64,000 nt of DNA from Enterobacterales bacterium CwR94 (GTDB taxonomy: Bacteria; Pseudomonadota; Gammaproteobacteria; Enterobacterales; Enterobacteriaceae), in the NCBI GenBank assembly GCA_002837195.1, contig KZ478060.1:160130-224129 (forward strand), read 5' to 3'. The notes beneath the pieces were generated by a model. It saw only the letters and a list, made by a program, of their open reading frames with translations, was not told where the DNA came from and did not search any database. Below are positions 45,452-54,946 of this stretch, piece after piece; positions within the stretch are counted from its first letter, which is position 1, and every line of letters starts with the position of its first letter. The translations under genes and the position numbers were made by a program.

Positions 45452-48400
45452 ATGGACAGGAACACTCAGGGCTTTACGTCATATTGGCGTAATTCCTTAG
45501 CCGATGCCGAGTCTGGCAAAGGGGCATTTGAGCGTAAAGATACGGATGCCTTTACCCAGTGGATGGATATCTCAACGGGACGATTGAATGAGGAAATTGT
45601 TCGAGCATTTTTTGAGGGAGAAGGTGATACGGTTAAAACCGTTGCAGTGATCTTACGCCCCGAAGCGTGGATCCGTCTGATACAGCATGGCAAAGAGCGA
45701 TTGGTTGGCGCGCCGGGTATCGTCACGCCGTTAGTGACGTCTGCTCTCTTAAATCGTGAAGGATTTTTATTCCCCACAGCGGCAACCACCATTCCTCGTG
45801 ATCTACTTGATCCGCTTCCCAAAGGCACCTTCTGCATTGGCGAGATGGCGCAATATGACAAATACAAAACCACGCATAATTCGACCCCCTTTGGGGAAGA
45901 TGACGAACAGCAGCGTCGTGAGGAAAATGACGAGCAGCGAGCGGAACGTTATGCAAAGCATCAGTTGCAGTGGCAAAAGTATCTCACTGAGTCAAAGAAT
46001 CTTCTGAAGAACGTGGCCGAAGCATGGCTTTCTACCCACGAGCAATATGAACCGGCTGGGTATGGTTATGTTATCAAAGCGAACCAACCCGGAGGGGCCA
46101 GTATCCATATCCTGCCCATGTACGATCATCTGCTGTCGTGCAAAAAAGAGGTTCCATTACTGGCTCGCTTTGCCTCGAAAGAGATGTCTCCTGTTGAACC
46201 GCTCCTTGCCGCCAATGCCATGTTCTGCGAGCGTCTCGGGCATTCCGGGGATGAGTTTCCGCTGGCAATGGCGCAGCGAGACGCCCTAAGCCATTATCTC
46301 ACGCAACAATCTGGCGATATCCTCGCGGTTAATGGTCCGCCAGGAACCGGAAAAACAACGCTGGTTCTCTCTATCATTGCCACTGAATGGGCAAGAGCGG
46401 CCCTTAATAAAATCGAGCCGCCGGTGGTGATCGCCACCTCAACCAACAATCAGGCTGTGACCAACATTATCGAAGCCTTCGGTAAGGATTTTTCCACAGG
46501 TACTGGAGCAATGGCTGGGCGCTGGCTGCCTGAGCTAAAAAGCTATGGCGCTTATTTCCCATCTTCTGGCCGTAAGGCTGATGCGGCGAAAAAATATCAG
46601 ACGGAGGATTTTTTTAACCGTATTGAATCTCTGGAATATTTTGAAGAGGCACAGGCATTCTATCTGGAGAAGGCTAGGGCGGCGTTTCCATCATTGGATT
46701 GCAGCTCTCCCGAACGTGCAGTGGATCATCTACACAACTGTTTAGTCGAGCACTCTGAGCGGCTTAAGAAAATCAAGCCAGCATGGGACTGCTTAAATCG
46801 TATTCGCCAGGAGCGTAATGCGATCAGCGAAGATCTTGATCAGTACGTTCAGGATAAAAATACGTTGCTGCTTGGTAGTGTGAATGAAATCGCATTTCTG
46901 AACCGAGGCAAAAAACAGTGGCAACAATATCGTGCGGGCGAGTCGCTGGTGTATGCGTTTTTCTCCTGGCTTCCTGCAGTCCGCACTAAGCGTCACTACC
47001 AGATTAACCTCTTCCTGAACGAGACGTTTGGCACAAGAATGGCCGCGTTTCGGGGTACGACACCTGAAGGTATCGACGCGTATATCGACGACCTTATTGT
47101 CCAGACTCAAAAAGAACAAGATGGATATCAGCAGCAAATCAATCTTGCTCAAGACGTTTCCCGACGCGAAAGTGAGGCTACCCAAGATTGGCATGAACTG
47201 ACCCAGTCACTCGGGCATACGCGCGAAGAGGAGCTAAGCCTGGCTGGCGCTGATGAGCTTGCTGATATGAAGATCCGCTTCCCGGCATTCCTGTTAGCGA
47301 CTCACTACTGGGAAGGTCGTTGGCTGATGGATATGGCGGCGATTGATAATCTCCAAAAAGAAAAAGGCCGCAGCGGTGCTAAGACTGTTAAGGCCCGCTG
47401 GCAGCGCAGGATGAAGCTCACTCCTTGTGTTGTGATGACCTGCTACATGCTGCCTGGCCATATGAAGACCTGTGAGTTTATCGGTGGGGCTAAGCCATTT
47501 GATAACAACTATTTATATAACTTTGCCGACCTACTGATCGTCGATGAGGCGGGGCAGGTGCTTCCCGAGGTGGCTGCAGCTTCTTTTGCACTGGCGAAGA
47601 AAGCGCTGGTGATTGGCGACACAGAACAGATTGCGCCTATCTGGAACAGTTTACCCGGCATTGATATCGGCAATATGGTGGAGGAGAGCATTCTCCCTGG
47701 CGGTACCCAGGAAGAGCTCATGGATGACTACGCACGGGTGTGTGATTCAGGGAAAAGTGCAGCATCAGGCAGCGTAATGAAGATTGCCCAGTTTACTTCC
47801 CGCTATCACTACGATCCGGATTTAGCCCGAGGGATGTATTTGTACGAGCACCGTCGCTGCTTCGACAACATTATCGGCTACTGTAATACGCTGTGCTATC
47901 ACGGCAAGTTACAACCCAAGCGGGGAATCGAAAATGAAACGCTTTTCCCGGCGATGGGCTATCTGCATATTGATGGCAAAGGCATGAAGGCAAACAGTGG
48001 GAGCCGCTATAACGCATTTGAGGCAGAGACAATAGCGACCTGGCTCACGGCTCACAAAGAAGAAATCGAGCGTCATTATGGTAAACCGCTACATAAAGTG
48101 GTTGGCGTCGTGACACCCTTTTCAGCGCAGGTCAACGCTATCAAAACAGCATTACGCAAGCTCGACATTAGCTGTAGTGGTGACGAGGATTCGCTAACGG
48201 TTGGTACAGTGCATTCGTTGCAAGGGGCAGAAAGAGCGATCGTACTTTTCTCCCCGGTCTATTCGAAACATGAAGATGGTGGGTTTATCGACAGCGACAG
48301 TAGCATGCTGAACGTTGCTGTATCCCGCGCTAAAGATAGCTTCCTGGTTTTTGGTGATATGGACCTGTTTGAGATCCAACCCGGCTCTTCGCCTCGTGGA

Positions 48401-48970
48401 TTGCTGGCAAAATACCTGTTTGCTTCCACTGGCAATGCATTGCAGTTTGAATTTCAGGAGCGCAAAGACTTAAGCTCCGCACAAACGCAGATCTCAACGT
48501 TGCACGGTGTGGAACAGCATGATGCGTTTCTGAATCAGACTTTTGGCACTATCGGAAATAACATTACTATTGTTTCCCCGTGGTTAGCCTGGAAAAAACT
48601 GGAACAAACCGGTTTTCTGGCATCAATGATCCAGGCACGTTCGCGTGGCATTGAGATCACCGTAGTAACGGATCGAAATTTTAATATCGAACATGCCGAT
48701 TATCATAAGCGAAAAGAAAAGCAGCAGACCCTTAACGAGGCTGTGGTGAAACTCACCGAAATGGGCATCACTACGAAACTGGTTAATCGTGTTCACAGTA
48801 AAATTGTAATCGGCGATGAAGGGCTACTGTGCGTGGGATCGTTCAACTGGTTTAGCGCTGCGAGAGAAGATAAGTATCAACGATACGATACATCGATGGT
48901 ATACCGTGGTGGGAGCTTACAAGGCGAAATTCAAACCATATATTCCAGTTTGGAGCAGCGGTTGCTGTAA
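45452..48970 (+). CDS. SF1 helicase with C-terminal phospholipase-D-type nuclease domain
   Basis: A 1172-residue protein. An N-terminal region of about 270 residues of unknown fold is followed by a Dna2/NAM7-like SF1 helicase: Walker [12 protein letters not shown] near 294, Walker [14 protein letters not shown] near 693, [10 protein letters not shown], and the late motifs [15 protein letters not shown] and [15 protein letters not shown] helical insertion lies at about 390-620. The C-terminal domain (about 1010-1172) has a single PLD-type HxK motif, [19 protein letters not shown]. It is probably a nucleic-acid unwinding nuclease. It lies divergently beside the hsd-mcr operon in a defence neighbourhood, so an anti-phage or DNA-quality role is inferred. 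I cannot match it to a named system. Confidence 0.82.
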   Translation: MDRNTQGFTSYWRNSLADAESGKGAFERKDTDAFTQWMDISTGRLNEEIVRAFFEGEGDTVKTVAVILRPEAWIRLIQHGKERLVGAPGIVTPLVTSALLNREGFLFPTAATTIPRDLLDPLPKGTFCIGEMAQYDKYKTTHNSTPFGEDDEQQRREENDEQRAERYAKHQLQWQKYLTESKNLLKNVAEAWLSTHEQYEPAGYGYVIKANQPGGASIHILPMYDHLLSCKKEVPLLARFASKEMSPVEPLLAANAMFCERLGHSGDEFPLAMAQRDALSHYLTQQSGDILAVNGPPGTGKTTLVLSIIATEWARAALNKIEPPVVIATSTNNQAVTNIIEAFGKDFSTGTGAMAGRWLPELKSYGAYFPSSGRKADAAKKYQTEDFFNRIESLEYFEEAQAFYLEKARAAFPSLDCSSPERAVDHLHNCLVEHSERLKKIKPAWDCLNRIRQERNAISEDLDQYVQDKNTLLLGSVNEIAFLNRGKKQWQQYRAGESLVYAFFSWLPAVRTKRHYQINLFLNETFGTRMAAFRGTTPEGIDAYIDDLIVQTQKEQDGYQQQINLAQDVSRRESEATQDWHELTQSLGHTREEELSLAGADELADMKIRFPAFLLATHYWEGRWLMDMAAIDNLQKEKGRSGAKTVKARWQRRMKLTPCVVMTCYMLPGHMKTCEFIGGAKPFDNNYLYNFADLLIVDEAGQVLPEVAAASFALAKKALVIGDTEQIAPIWNSLPGIDIGNMVEESILPGGTQEELMDDYARVCDSGKSAASGSVMKIAQFTSRYHYDPDLARGMYLYEHRRCFDNIIGYCNTLCYHGKLQPKRGIENETLFPAMGYLHIDGKGMKANSGSRYNAFEAETIATWLTAHKEEIERHYGKPLHKVVGVVTPFSAQVNAIKTALRKLDISCSGDEDSLTVGTVHSLQGAERAIVLFSPVYSKHEDGGFIDSDSSMLNVAVSRAKDSFLVFGDMDLFEIQPGSSPRGLLAKYLFASTGNALQFEFQERKDLSSAQTQISTLHGVEQHDAFLNQTFGTIGNNITIVSPWLAWKKLEQTGFLASMIQARSRGIEITVVTDRNFNIEHADYHKRKEKQQTLNEAVVKLTEMGITTKLVNRVHSKIVIGDEGLLCVGSFNWFSAAREDKYQRYDTSMVYRGGSLQGEIQTIYSSLEQRLL

Positions 48971-49295
48971 AAACGAGATATTTTAGTTCTGGCGTTATCT
49001 GGCAGCTATCGGTTATTTATACGGGTAGCTGTCAGGTTATATCGGGCTCACGTTTTTGTTATTCTTTTGTAATTCCTTCATTTCATTACTGCCTTCACGA
49101 TTAAATCAAACCTAAACGCCTGTACAAAAAACCTTCAAGAACTGTATTGCTGCTGATAGATTCCTATCCGCTTTTGCAATGCATAAAGGCATCAGCATTA
49201 GGGCATTATTAAAAAATTGTGAGCCGCCGACATCTAAAATTTTTATCCACAAAATGTATGTGGCTGCAGACACGTAAAAGACCAAAGGAATGGTT
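48971..49295. other. Intergenic region before the orphan T6SS cluster
   Basis: 325 bp. A stem CTGGCAGCTA / TAGCTGTCAG (48999-49008, 49026-49035) just after the helicase stop may be its terminator. The AT-rich remainder should hold the promoter of the T6SS cluster. No gene seen. Confidence 0.45.
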
Positions 49296-50012
49296 ATGTA
49301 TCACAGTGAATCGATCATTACTGCGATTGAAGCTAACAAGATTTTAGCGTTAAAACTTGAAAAAGCATTGGCAGGTGTTAAAGATAATGTGGTTGATAAT
49401 CTGAAAAGAATGGAAAAGGGTGCGATTAGAGCCTCCTATCTTGTCTCTTGCTTTACAGAGAATTATCAAGATGTCTGCGCTAATATTAAACATGAGAACA
49501 AAAGGTTTTATAAGGGTGTTGTTCAATTGGTTAAAGATCGTCAGGTTATTTTTGTTATGATTCAAATATACATTGAAATTCATTTGAAAAACAAAAGTGA
49601 AGATCGTATCGAGAAGATAAAAAGAAAATTAATTGCTGCGGGGGTTTTTATCTCTAACTCACAGCTTACAAAGGATTTTATTATATTTAACATTACTATG
49701 GCTATTTGTAAGGGATATGGTTTTCAATCGATGGTTCATTTCCGTATCAGTAAGGTTAAATCTTTCTTCGTTAATTACGGTGCTGTAACTGGCATTACTG
49801 CCTTAAATGTTGGCGGGTTGATCCAAGAAGCTGCTGATTGTGCTAATAAGTTAAAAAATTACAACGCATTCTATTACTCCGCTTTATATGAAAGAAACTT
49901 GGAAATGATGTACTTATTTATTGAACCATTAATTAGTTCAAGTCTCTACTTGAACCCACTACTCATGTCCGATGATGAAATTGTAGCAATGATTTCAAAG
50001 CTTGTGAGGTAA
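49296..50012 (+). CDS. AT-rich protein of unknown function, possible T6SS effector
   Basis: A 238-residue protein I do not recognise. It is Lys- and Ile-rich, with a mostly helical look, a short hydrophobic patch YGAVTGITALNVGGLI around 166-181, and no signal peptide. The start at 49296 has AAAGGA 6 nt upstream; an ATG 6 bp earlier has no spacing to that site. It lies 2 bp before the first of three 67-residue membrane protein genes and upstream of hcp. A toxin followed by its immunity genes is the natural reading, but nothing in the sequence identifies an activity. Confidence 0.65.
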   Translation: MYHSESIITAIEANKILALKLEKALAGVKDNVVDNLKRMEKGAIRASYLVSCFTENYQDVCANIKHENKRFYKGVVQLVKDRQVIFVMIQIYIEIHLKNKSEDRIEKIKRKLIAAGVFISNSQLTKDFIIFNITMAICKGYGFQSMVHFRISKVKSFFVNYGAVTGITALNVGGLIQEAADCANKLKNYNAFYYSALYERNLEMMYLFIEPLISSSLYLNPLLMSDDEIVAMISKLVR

Positions 50013-50014
50013 TA

Positions 50015-50218
50015 ATGCGTACTGTCAAGCAATGGTTTATTGATTGGATTAAGCTGGAAGTCTTCAGCACTCTGCTTTCATTATTAGTGGTTTTATCCAT
50101 GGTTATAGTGGCAATGTTAGAAGTTTACTATTTTCCTGAAAATGATTTATATTTTACAGGCTGTTATATTTTATTTCATGTGGTCCTATGTGTTTACTTG
50201 ATTATTAAAGCTAGATGA
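50015..50218 (+). CDS. 67-aa two-helix membrane protein, paralogue 1, putative immunity
   Basis: Opens MRTVKQWFIDWIKLEVFSTL, with two hydrophobic helices (about 18-38 and 47-64) joined by a loop containing YFPEND. It shares length and pattern with the proteins at 50256 and 51018. A GAGGT ribosome site lies within the end of the preceding gene. A small membrane protein repeated beside a candidate effector suggests immunity. The family is not recognised. Confidence 0.7.
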   Translation: MRTVKQWFIDWIKLEVFSTLLSLLVVLSMVIVAMLEVYYFPENDLYFTGCYILFHVVLCVYLIIKAR

Positions 50219-50255
50219 ATTTAATGAAATGCATTATAACATTGTCAGGTGATAA

Positions 50256-50459
50256 ATGCGTGCTATTAAAAATTGGTTTGTTCGCTGGATGAAAGGAGAA
50301 ATCTTTGAGTTTATATCTTACTTGTTACTTATTTTTCCCATTGTCATTGTTGCGATGTTGGATCTTTCCTATTTTCCAGAGAGTGAGTTAACTTTTACAT
50401 ACTACTATAGTGTATTTCATGCGTTGCTATGGTTGTATCTGATTGTTAAATATAGATAA
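50256..50459 (+). CDS. 67-aa two-helix membrane protein, paralogue 2, putative immunity
   Basis: Opens MRAIKNWFVRWMKGEIFEFI, with loop LSYFPESELTF. Same length and layout as paralogues 1 and 3, with divergent residues within the helices. CAGGTG precedes the ATG. It is followed 34 bp later by hcp. The stretch from here to 50970 is duplicated as 51018-51604. Confidence 0.7.
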   Translation: MRAIKNWFVRWMKGEIFEFISYLLLIFPIVIVAMLDLSYFPESELTFTYYYSVFHALLWLYLIVKYR

Positions 50460-50493
50460 CTTTGAAAATAATTACTACTGTAAGGGGTTAAAG

Positions 50494-50970
50494 ATGTCCA
50501 CACCTGCTCATCTATGGTTAACTGATGAAAATGGATCGCCGATTGTGGGTGAGTGTAAGATGCCAACACGATTGGGGTCAATTGAGTTGAAATCTTTAAG
50601 CCATAATATAAACATCCCCGTCGATCCACATAGAGGTAAATTGACTGGCACAAGAATCCATAGCCCAATTGTAGTAGAAAAAGAGTTTGACCTGACAACA
50701 CCGTTGTTACTTCGTGCTCTGTGTGAAGGCAGAAAGCTGAAGCTGGCTACTTTTCGAATGTATAGAATTAATGAGGCCGGTATTGAAGTTGAGTATTTTA
50801 ATATTCAATTAGAGAACGTTAAAATCACGGAAATTTCACCTCATCTTCATTCTGGAGGACTAAGTAGTACGCACAGAGAAAGCATTAAGTTACGCTATGA
50901 AACTATTACATGGAAATACACTGAGGGTAATATTGTCTATCGGGATGCTTGGAATGAGTGGATCCAGTAA
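50494..50970 (+). CDS. hcp: Hcp-family T6SS tube protein
   Basis: A 158-residue Hcp. It opens STPAHLWLTDENGSPIVGEC and contains ELKSLSHNINIPVD, GKLTGTRIHSPIVVEKEFD, the LLLRALCEGRKLKLATFRMY helix-strand region and the end SIKLRYETITWKYTEGNIVY. Hcp hexamers stack into the tube of the type VI secretion system and carry or chaperone effectors in their lumen. No structural T6SS genes (tss) are in the window, so this is an orphan hcp. The start at 50494 has AAGGGGTTAAAG upstream; an in-frame ATG at 50443 overlaps the preceding gene. Confidence 0.9.
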   Translation: MSTPAHLWLTDENGSPIVGECKMPTRLGSIELKSLSHNINIPVDPHRGKLTGTRIHSPIVVEKEFDLTTPLLLRALCEGRKLKLATFRMYRINEAGIEVEYFNIQLENVKITEISPHLHSGGLSSTHRESIKLRYETITWKYTEGNIVYRDAWNEWIQ

Positions 50971-51017
50971 TGATTTGCATGTTCTATTAAAATACATTAC
51001 AAACTCGTCAGGAAAAA

Positions 51018-51221
51018 ATGCGCACTGTTAAGCAATGGTTCATCGATTGGATGAAAGGAGAAATCCGTACTGCTCTCTTCTCATTACTGCTTGTCGTGCC
51101 GGTTATTATTGTAGCGATGTTGGATGTGACTTACTTTCCTGATGCCGACATGGCATTTACGGGCTATTACATACTATTTCATCTTTGCCTATGGGTTTAC
51201 TTAGTTATAAAGTTAAGATGA
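51018..51221 (+). CDS. 67-aa two-helix membrane protein, paralogue 3, putative immunity
   Basis: Opens MRTVKQWFIDWMKGEIRTAL, with loop VTYFPDADMAF. The N-terminal ten residues equal those of paralogue 1. CAGGAAAAA precedes the ATG. It lies 47 bp after the full-length hcp and 44 bp before the truncated one. Confidence 0.7.
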   Translation: MRTVKQWFIDWMKGEIRTALFSLLLVVPVIIVAMLDVTYFPDADMAFTGYYILFHLCLWVYLVIKLR

Positions 51222-51265
51222 TTTATAAGATATAGACTTATGCGCTAAAATTAAAAGGGGTTAAA

Positions 51266-51604
51266 ATGCCCACACCTGCTCATCTATGGTTAACCGATGA
51301 AAATGGATCAACGATTGTCGGTGGGTGTAACATGCCCACACGTTTGGGTTCAATTGAGTTAAAATCATTACGTCACAATATAAATATTTTTTTCGATTTC
51401 CACATTGGTAAGTTGACTGGGACAAGGACCCATTGCCCAATTGTAATAGAAAAAGAGTTTGATCTCACAACGCTGTTGTTACTTCTTTCTCTTTGTGAAG
51501 GTAGGATACTAAAGCGAGCAATATTAAAAATGTACAGAATTAGTGATGCAGATATTGAAATTGCGCGCGCACGATGTTTTCTTCCTGATAGAGTCACATC
51601 TTGA
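51266..51604 (+). pseudogene. hcp: Truncated second hcp
   Basis: The first 95 or so residues follow the intact Hcp closely (PTPAHLWLTDENGSTIVGGC, then MYRISDADIEI). Homology then stops, and the frame ends ARARCFLPDRVTS. The last 55-60 residues, including the closing strands of the barrel, are missing. Substitutions such as IFFDFHIG for the normal IPVDPHRG also suggest loss of constraint. It is unlikely to form tube hexamers. Confidence 0.78.
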
Positions 51605-51708
51605 TTGATTTAAGATTTTTATGTCGGTTTTGGGCTAATTTCTTATATTTACTTCATTTTACAATGAAGTATTATTGCTGGAGGGATTTTTAGATAAGGG
51701 ATCTACGG

Positions 51709-52524
51709 ATGGATTCGGCAATTTTAGCTATGAAAGAAAAGGGGCGAAATCGGCATTGGGCTGAAAGTATGGTAAATCTTGAGGCTCGCAAACTCCTGAC
51801 AGAAGCAAATAAGATTTCATCTTTTCATTTAAAAGATGGATTAATTCGCATGAAGTTTACTGCTGAAATTAAGACGCTGATTGAACAACAGTTCGAAATG
51901 GCTCGCCGTGCCGGGACAGATGAAGAGTGTATGGCTTGTGTGGCGAACCTGCGAGCTGAAACTTCATCCTTACAAGAACAAGATAAGCTACTCCGGACAC
52001 GAGCGGCACAGTTGTATGCAAAAATCGAATTCGTTCGTGAGAATAACAAGATCGTGGGCTATGTTATCTCCGCTGTACAACTTGCCCTGTCTGGTGCAGT
52101 TCTGATCGGCGGAGCCATCATGCTGGCGACTATGCCCGCTGTTGGCATGTTAGCGGGGGCTGTGCTGGTAGTAGATGGGATCAATGGGATTACGAGGGAA
52201 GTCAGCCATATTCGAAATGGCGGAACGTCGCAGTATGAAGGCGTTATGGCACATGGAGCCACAGAATTGGCCCAGTTCATGGGGTTTAAAGCTGAATCTG
52301 GGCTTGCTCTTTACAACTCGGTTTCACTTGTTGCCAGTGTTTACAGCATTGTTGGCCTAACCAGAAAAACCGCAGCCTGGAGGCTGTTCCGCTGGGTCCC
52401 TCGCGATTACTACCGCCAAGTTGATAATATGAGCAAATCCAAACTGACAATGAAAATTGTAGGCTACGGTGTTAAAGCCAAAATCATTTTCGATTTGCTA
52501 TCGACTGAGGCCCCTACCAACTAA
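51709..52524 (+). CDS. DUF4225 protein, putative membrane-acting T6SS effector
   Basis: A 271-residue protein with the look of the DUF4225 family. An N-terminal helical, charged part (about 1-105) is followed by hydrophobic segments VGYVISAVQLALSGAVLIGG and MLATMPAVGMLAGAVLVVDG (about 110-155). The conserved region GITREVSHIRNGGTSQYEG and a C-terminal part with YNSVSLVASVYSIVGLTRK follow. AAGGGATCT precedes the ATG. The position after hcp genes and the convergent small membrane protein suggest an effector-immunity pair. Pore formation is a guess from the hydrophobic hairpin. Confidence 0.7.
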   Translation: MDSAILAMKEKGRNRHWAESMVNLEARKLLTEANKISSFHLKDGLIRMKFTAEIKTLIEQQFEMARRAGTDEECMACVANLRAETSSLQEQDKLLRTRAAQLYAKIEFVRENNKIVGYVISAVQLALSGAVLIGGAIMLATMPAVGMLAGAVLVVDGINGITREVSHIRNGGTSQYEGVMAHGATELAQFMGFKAESGLALYNSVSLVASVYSIVGLTRKTAAWRLFRWVPRDYYRQVDNMSKSKLTMKIVGYGVKAKIIFDLLSTEAPTN

Positions 52525-52835
52525 CGACGATGTTTTTTCCAATACCGCCATGCTTTAAACGCCAGGACGGGCGGTTGGATAAAGGCAACGACTGTAATGG
52601 ATATTGCAATGCCGATTCCGGCGGAGAGGGTGTTTTCTGCACTGTCAGTCAATATTGTAGCAATAAAAATAAACAGGCATCCAAAGCCTATCCAGCACAG
52701 TATGCGAAAGCGTTTGGCGAGGTCCACAATCGCTGCTTCCAGTGTGCCGCCAAACGTTTTTACGTTTAATTCTATTTTTTCAATTTCACTGCGCGTAAAG
52801 CCTGACTGTAACAACGTCTCTTCATTAACGATCAC
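52521..52835 (-). CDS. Small membrane protein, putative immunity for the DUF4225 effector
   Basis: A 104-residue protein with an N-terminal soluble part (MIVNEETLLQSGFTRSEIEK) and two hydrophobic helices at about 45-61 and 70-91, ending in basic WRYWKKHRR. It is convergent with the DUF4225 gene and overlaps its 3' end by 4 bp. Tail-to-tail effector and immunity pairs occur in T6SS loci. The family is not recognised. Confidence 0.62.
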   Translation of the reverse strand: MIVNEETLLQSGFTRSEIEKIELNVKTFGGTLEAAIVDLAKRFRILCWIGFGCLFIFIATILTDSAENTLSAGIGIAISITVVAFIQPPVLAFKAWRYWKKHRR

Positions 52836-53048
52836 GGTTCTTATCCTTAAACATATTCCATCCCCGCATCTGTATAGCAGATTTTGCTGGCATAATCGAT
52901 TTTCGTGCGGATGTGCCTGTGATGTCGTTAAGGATGTTGTCTTTCTGAGAAATATCTCACTGTTTAATCAGTATTCATCGCTGCGAAAGTTCTTTATTGC
53001 CTACCAGCCAATACAGTGAGCAATATACATATCTTTTCACGATGAGCG

Positions 53049-53333
53049 TTATTCCGCTTGCTCATCCCCCAGCCCCTCCAATATCCGGCACGCCATCTGA
53101 TTTAATTCAATAAACGCAGGCCAGGAATATTGTTGCTGATAATTCAGTTGATACTGTTTTTCCACCTGGCAAATCAGCGGGCGCGTCTCGTAGATTGCGC
53201 ACTGGCGCACGTCGAGTTGATAGTGACGGCAGATGCCGTCACCGCGATCGAGAAATTGCGTTTCGTTGGCCCGGTTTACGTGGCGGCAGCAGGCACCGCA
53301 CTGGTTGCACGGAAACGCAGGGTTGAGTGTCAT
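53049..53333 (-). CDS. YkgJ-family cysteine-cluster protein
   Basis: A 94-residue protein of the CxxCxxCC family: FPCNQCGACCRHV near 8-20, then DGICRHYQLDVRQCAIYETR and RPLICQVEK. Such cysteine sets bind zinc or an iron-sulfur cluster. The ATG overlaps the stop of the HNH-like gene by 4 nt (ATGA), so the two are translationally coupled and it is the last gene of the WYL operon. Its role there is unknown. Confidence 0.8.
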   Translation of the reverse strand: MTLNPAFPCNQCGACCRHVNRANETQFLDRGDGICRHYQLDVRQCAIYETRPLICQVEKQYQLNYQQQYSWPAFIELNQMACRILEGLGDEQAE

Positions 53334-54901
53334 AGTGAGCTTAACCAGTTGCGCACCGACTGACCGTTGCCTGCTTCAAAGGGCAGGGCGATCTCCCGGC
53401 GTTCTACCTCGGCTTGCAGTAACAGCCCGCGTTGAATTTCGCTGTTCACCGCACTTAAATGCTGCGAGAAGGCCGTCAGCGCCGGTGCATCGGTCGCGAA
53501 TTCCAGTGCGGTCAGTTCCAGTAAGTAGCGATCGAGCTCCGCATTAACCTGCTGATAATACTCCAGCGCTTTCTGAAACTTATCTTTAAAGCCATCCAGA
53601 AACGCCCACAGTTTTTGCATCAATGCGCCGTGTTCCAGATAGTAGTTCATCACCAGCGTGAGCATGCCCGTTGCCAGAGCGCCGCAGAAAGCGGCCAGTT
53701 CAGGGCCAAACGGAAAGGCAAAGACCCCGGCCAGCGCTTCGTTGATCACCACGCCTGCGGCAACCGCGACGCCCGCCGCAATCAGTTTACTGACCGCCTT
53801 TGCTAACTGACCGGGTGATAAGCCATCCGGGTTAAACACCATTACTTTGAAAGCCTGCACCAGGCTGTTCCACATTTCGCGGATCAGGCGCACCATCATC
53901 TTCTGGGTGGTGAAGAAGAGATTAAACAGCGTGGTGGTGACGCTGGAGAGCAGGCCGCCCAGCGCACCATCCTTAAATGCGGTCAGAAAGGTGCGAAATT
54001 TCGCACTGACGCGATGCCATACCGCACGCAGGGCATCCGCCATGTCACTGAGAAAATACCCGGCATTAAAGGCGTGGCGATGCACGTCAAAGATCAGCGG
54101 AATGCGCTCGCGAAATTCAAACCAGGTCTCCGCCAGAATCAGTCCCAGCATCTGTCGGGTGCCCATCTTAAACCCGTTGAGGGCCGCCGCACTGGCGACG
54201 CTTTTAGCAAACTTGCTGCTGCCGTAGTAGCTGACGTTAACCGCGTCGTTATAGGTATCGCGCGCGCGTTGGTCGGCCTCCTGCATGCGTTCAAAATCGG
54301 CCGCCGCTTTATTTTCCAGCTTCTTTAGCAGCTTCTGTTCTTGATCATTGAGCGCCGGTTTGGCGCGCAGCACGTCAATTTCACGCGTGGTGGTCTGATA
54401 TTGCTGCTGTAAATCGCGGATAAAGGCGGCCATCGGTTTGGCTTTTTTGGCTTTATTTAGCGATTCACTGGTAAAGGTCAGGTTGCTGGCGTCATTGGCC
54501 AGGTCTGCGCCATCCCGCTCGGCGAGAATACGGCCGGGATCGTTGTGGATCTCATGGGCGGCGATGATGTGGTCGAGGTTCTTTTTGTCGTTAGCCGCAA
54601 AGTGTTTGCCGGTATAGGTGTCGGTCAGGGTGCCCGCGTCGTGCTGGCGCTTGCCTGCGCGGTTAATGGCGATGTAGTTTTCATGGCTGTGATAGTGATG
54701 CGAATCGTAGGCCTCGCGCTGTTGATAACGCGCGCGTTCCGCATCGGTGGCGTACACGCCCTGGCGCACATTGTGGATCGTATTGACGTCACCGCCTTGC
54801 TGATCGTTTACCAGCAGAAAATCCAGCCCAAATGAGGTGGTCAGGCTTTTCACTACCGTCTGATGCAGCGCTTCACCCCAGTCAAAGTGGGTTTTGCTCA
54901 T
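53330..54901 (-). CDS. HNH-like nuclease domain fused to membrane segments; WYL-operon gene
   Basis: A 523-residue protein. It opens HFDWGEALHQTVVKSLTTSF. An HNH-like core follows at about 108-155: LDHIIAAHEIHNDP (His), LANDASNLTFTSES (Asn) and LNKAKKAKP. A coiled-coil-like region lies at about 165-215. Three or so hydrophobic stretches lie between 305 and 425 (for example KLIAAGVAVAAGVVINEALA). The C-terminus is helical and soluble. I recall relatives in other bacteria annotated inconsistently, including as cobalamin adenosyltransferase, which the sequence does not support. A membrane-anchored nuclease working with the preceding glycine-rich membrane protein is inferred. Confidence 0.68.
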   Translation of the reverse strand: MSKTHFDWGEALHQTVVKSLTTSFGLDFLLVNDQQGGDVNTIHNVRQGVYATDAERARYQQREAYDSHHYHSHENYIAINRAGKRQHDAGTLTDTYTGKHFAANDKKNLDHIIAAHEIHNDPGRILAERDGADLANDASNLTFTSESLNKAKKAKPMAAFIRDLQQQYQTTTREIDVLRAKPALNDQEQKLLKKLENKAAADFERMQEADQRARDTYNDAVNVSYYGSSKFAKSVASAAALNGFKMGTRQMLGLILAETWFEFRERIPLIFDVHRHAFNAGYFLSDMADALRAVWHRVSAKFRTFLTAFKDGALGGLLSSVTTTLFNLFFTTQKMMVRLIREMWNSLVQAFKVMVFNPDGLSPGQLAKAVSKLIAAGVAVAAGVVINEALAGVFAFPFGPELAAFCGALATGMLTLVMNYYLEHGALMQKLWAFLDGFKDKFQKALEYYQQVNAELDRYLLELTALEFATDAPALTAFSQHLSAVNSEIQRGLLLQAEVERREIALPFEAGNGQSVRNWLSSL

Positions 54902-54920
54902 GATGTTGCTTCCTGATGAG

Positions 54921-54939
54921 GCCGGGCCTGTGGCCCGGC
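54921..54939 (-). promoter_or_regulatory. G/C-rich intercistronic hairpin
   Basis: GCCGGGCC, loop TGT, GGCCCGGC, between the two membrane protein genes of the WYL operon. It could attenuate the downstream gene. There is no T run. Confidence 0.5.
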
Positions 54940-54946
54940 GTGTGCA

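Larger units (their letters stand above)
50256..51604 (+). repeat. Tandem duplication of a [67-aa gene - hcp] unit
   Basis: Unit 1 is 50256-50970 and unit 2 is 51018-51604. Both contain a 67-codon membrane gene followed by hcp, with very similar DNA at the start of hcp (CACCTGCTCATCTATGGTTA is shared). Unit 2 ends in a truncated hcp. A further single 67-aa gene precedes unit 1. Confidence 0.75.
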
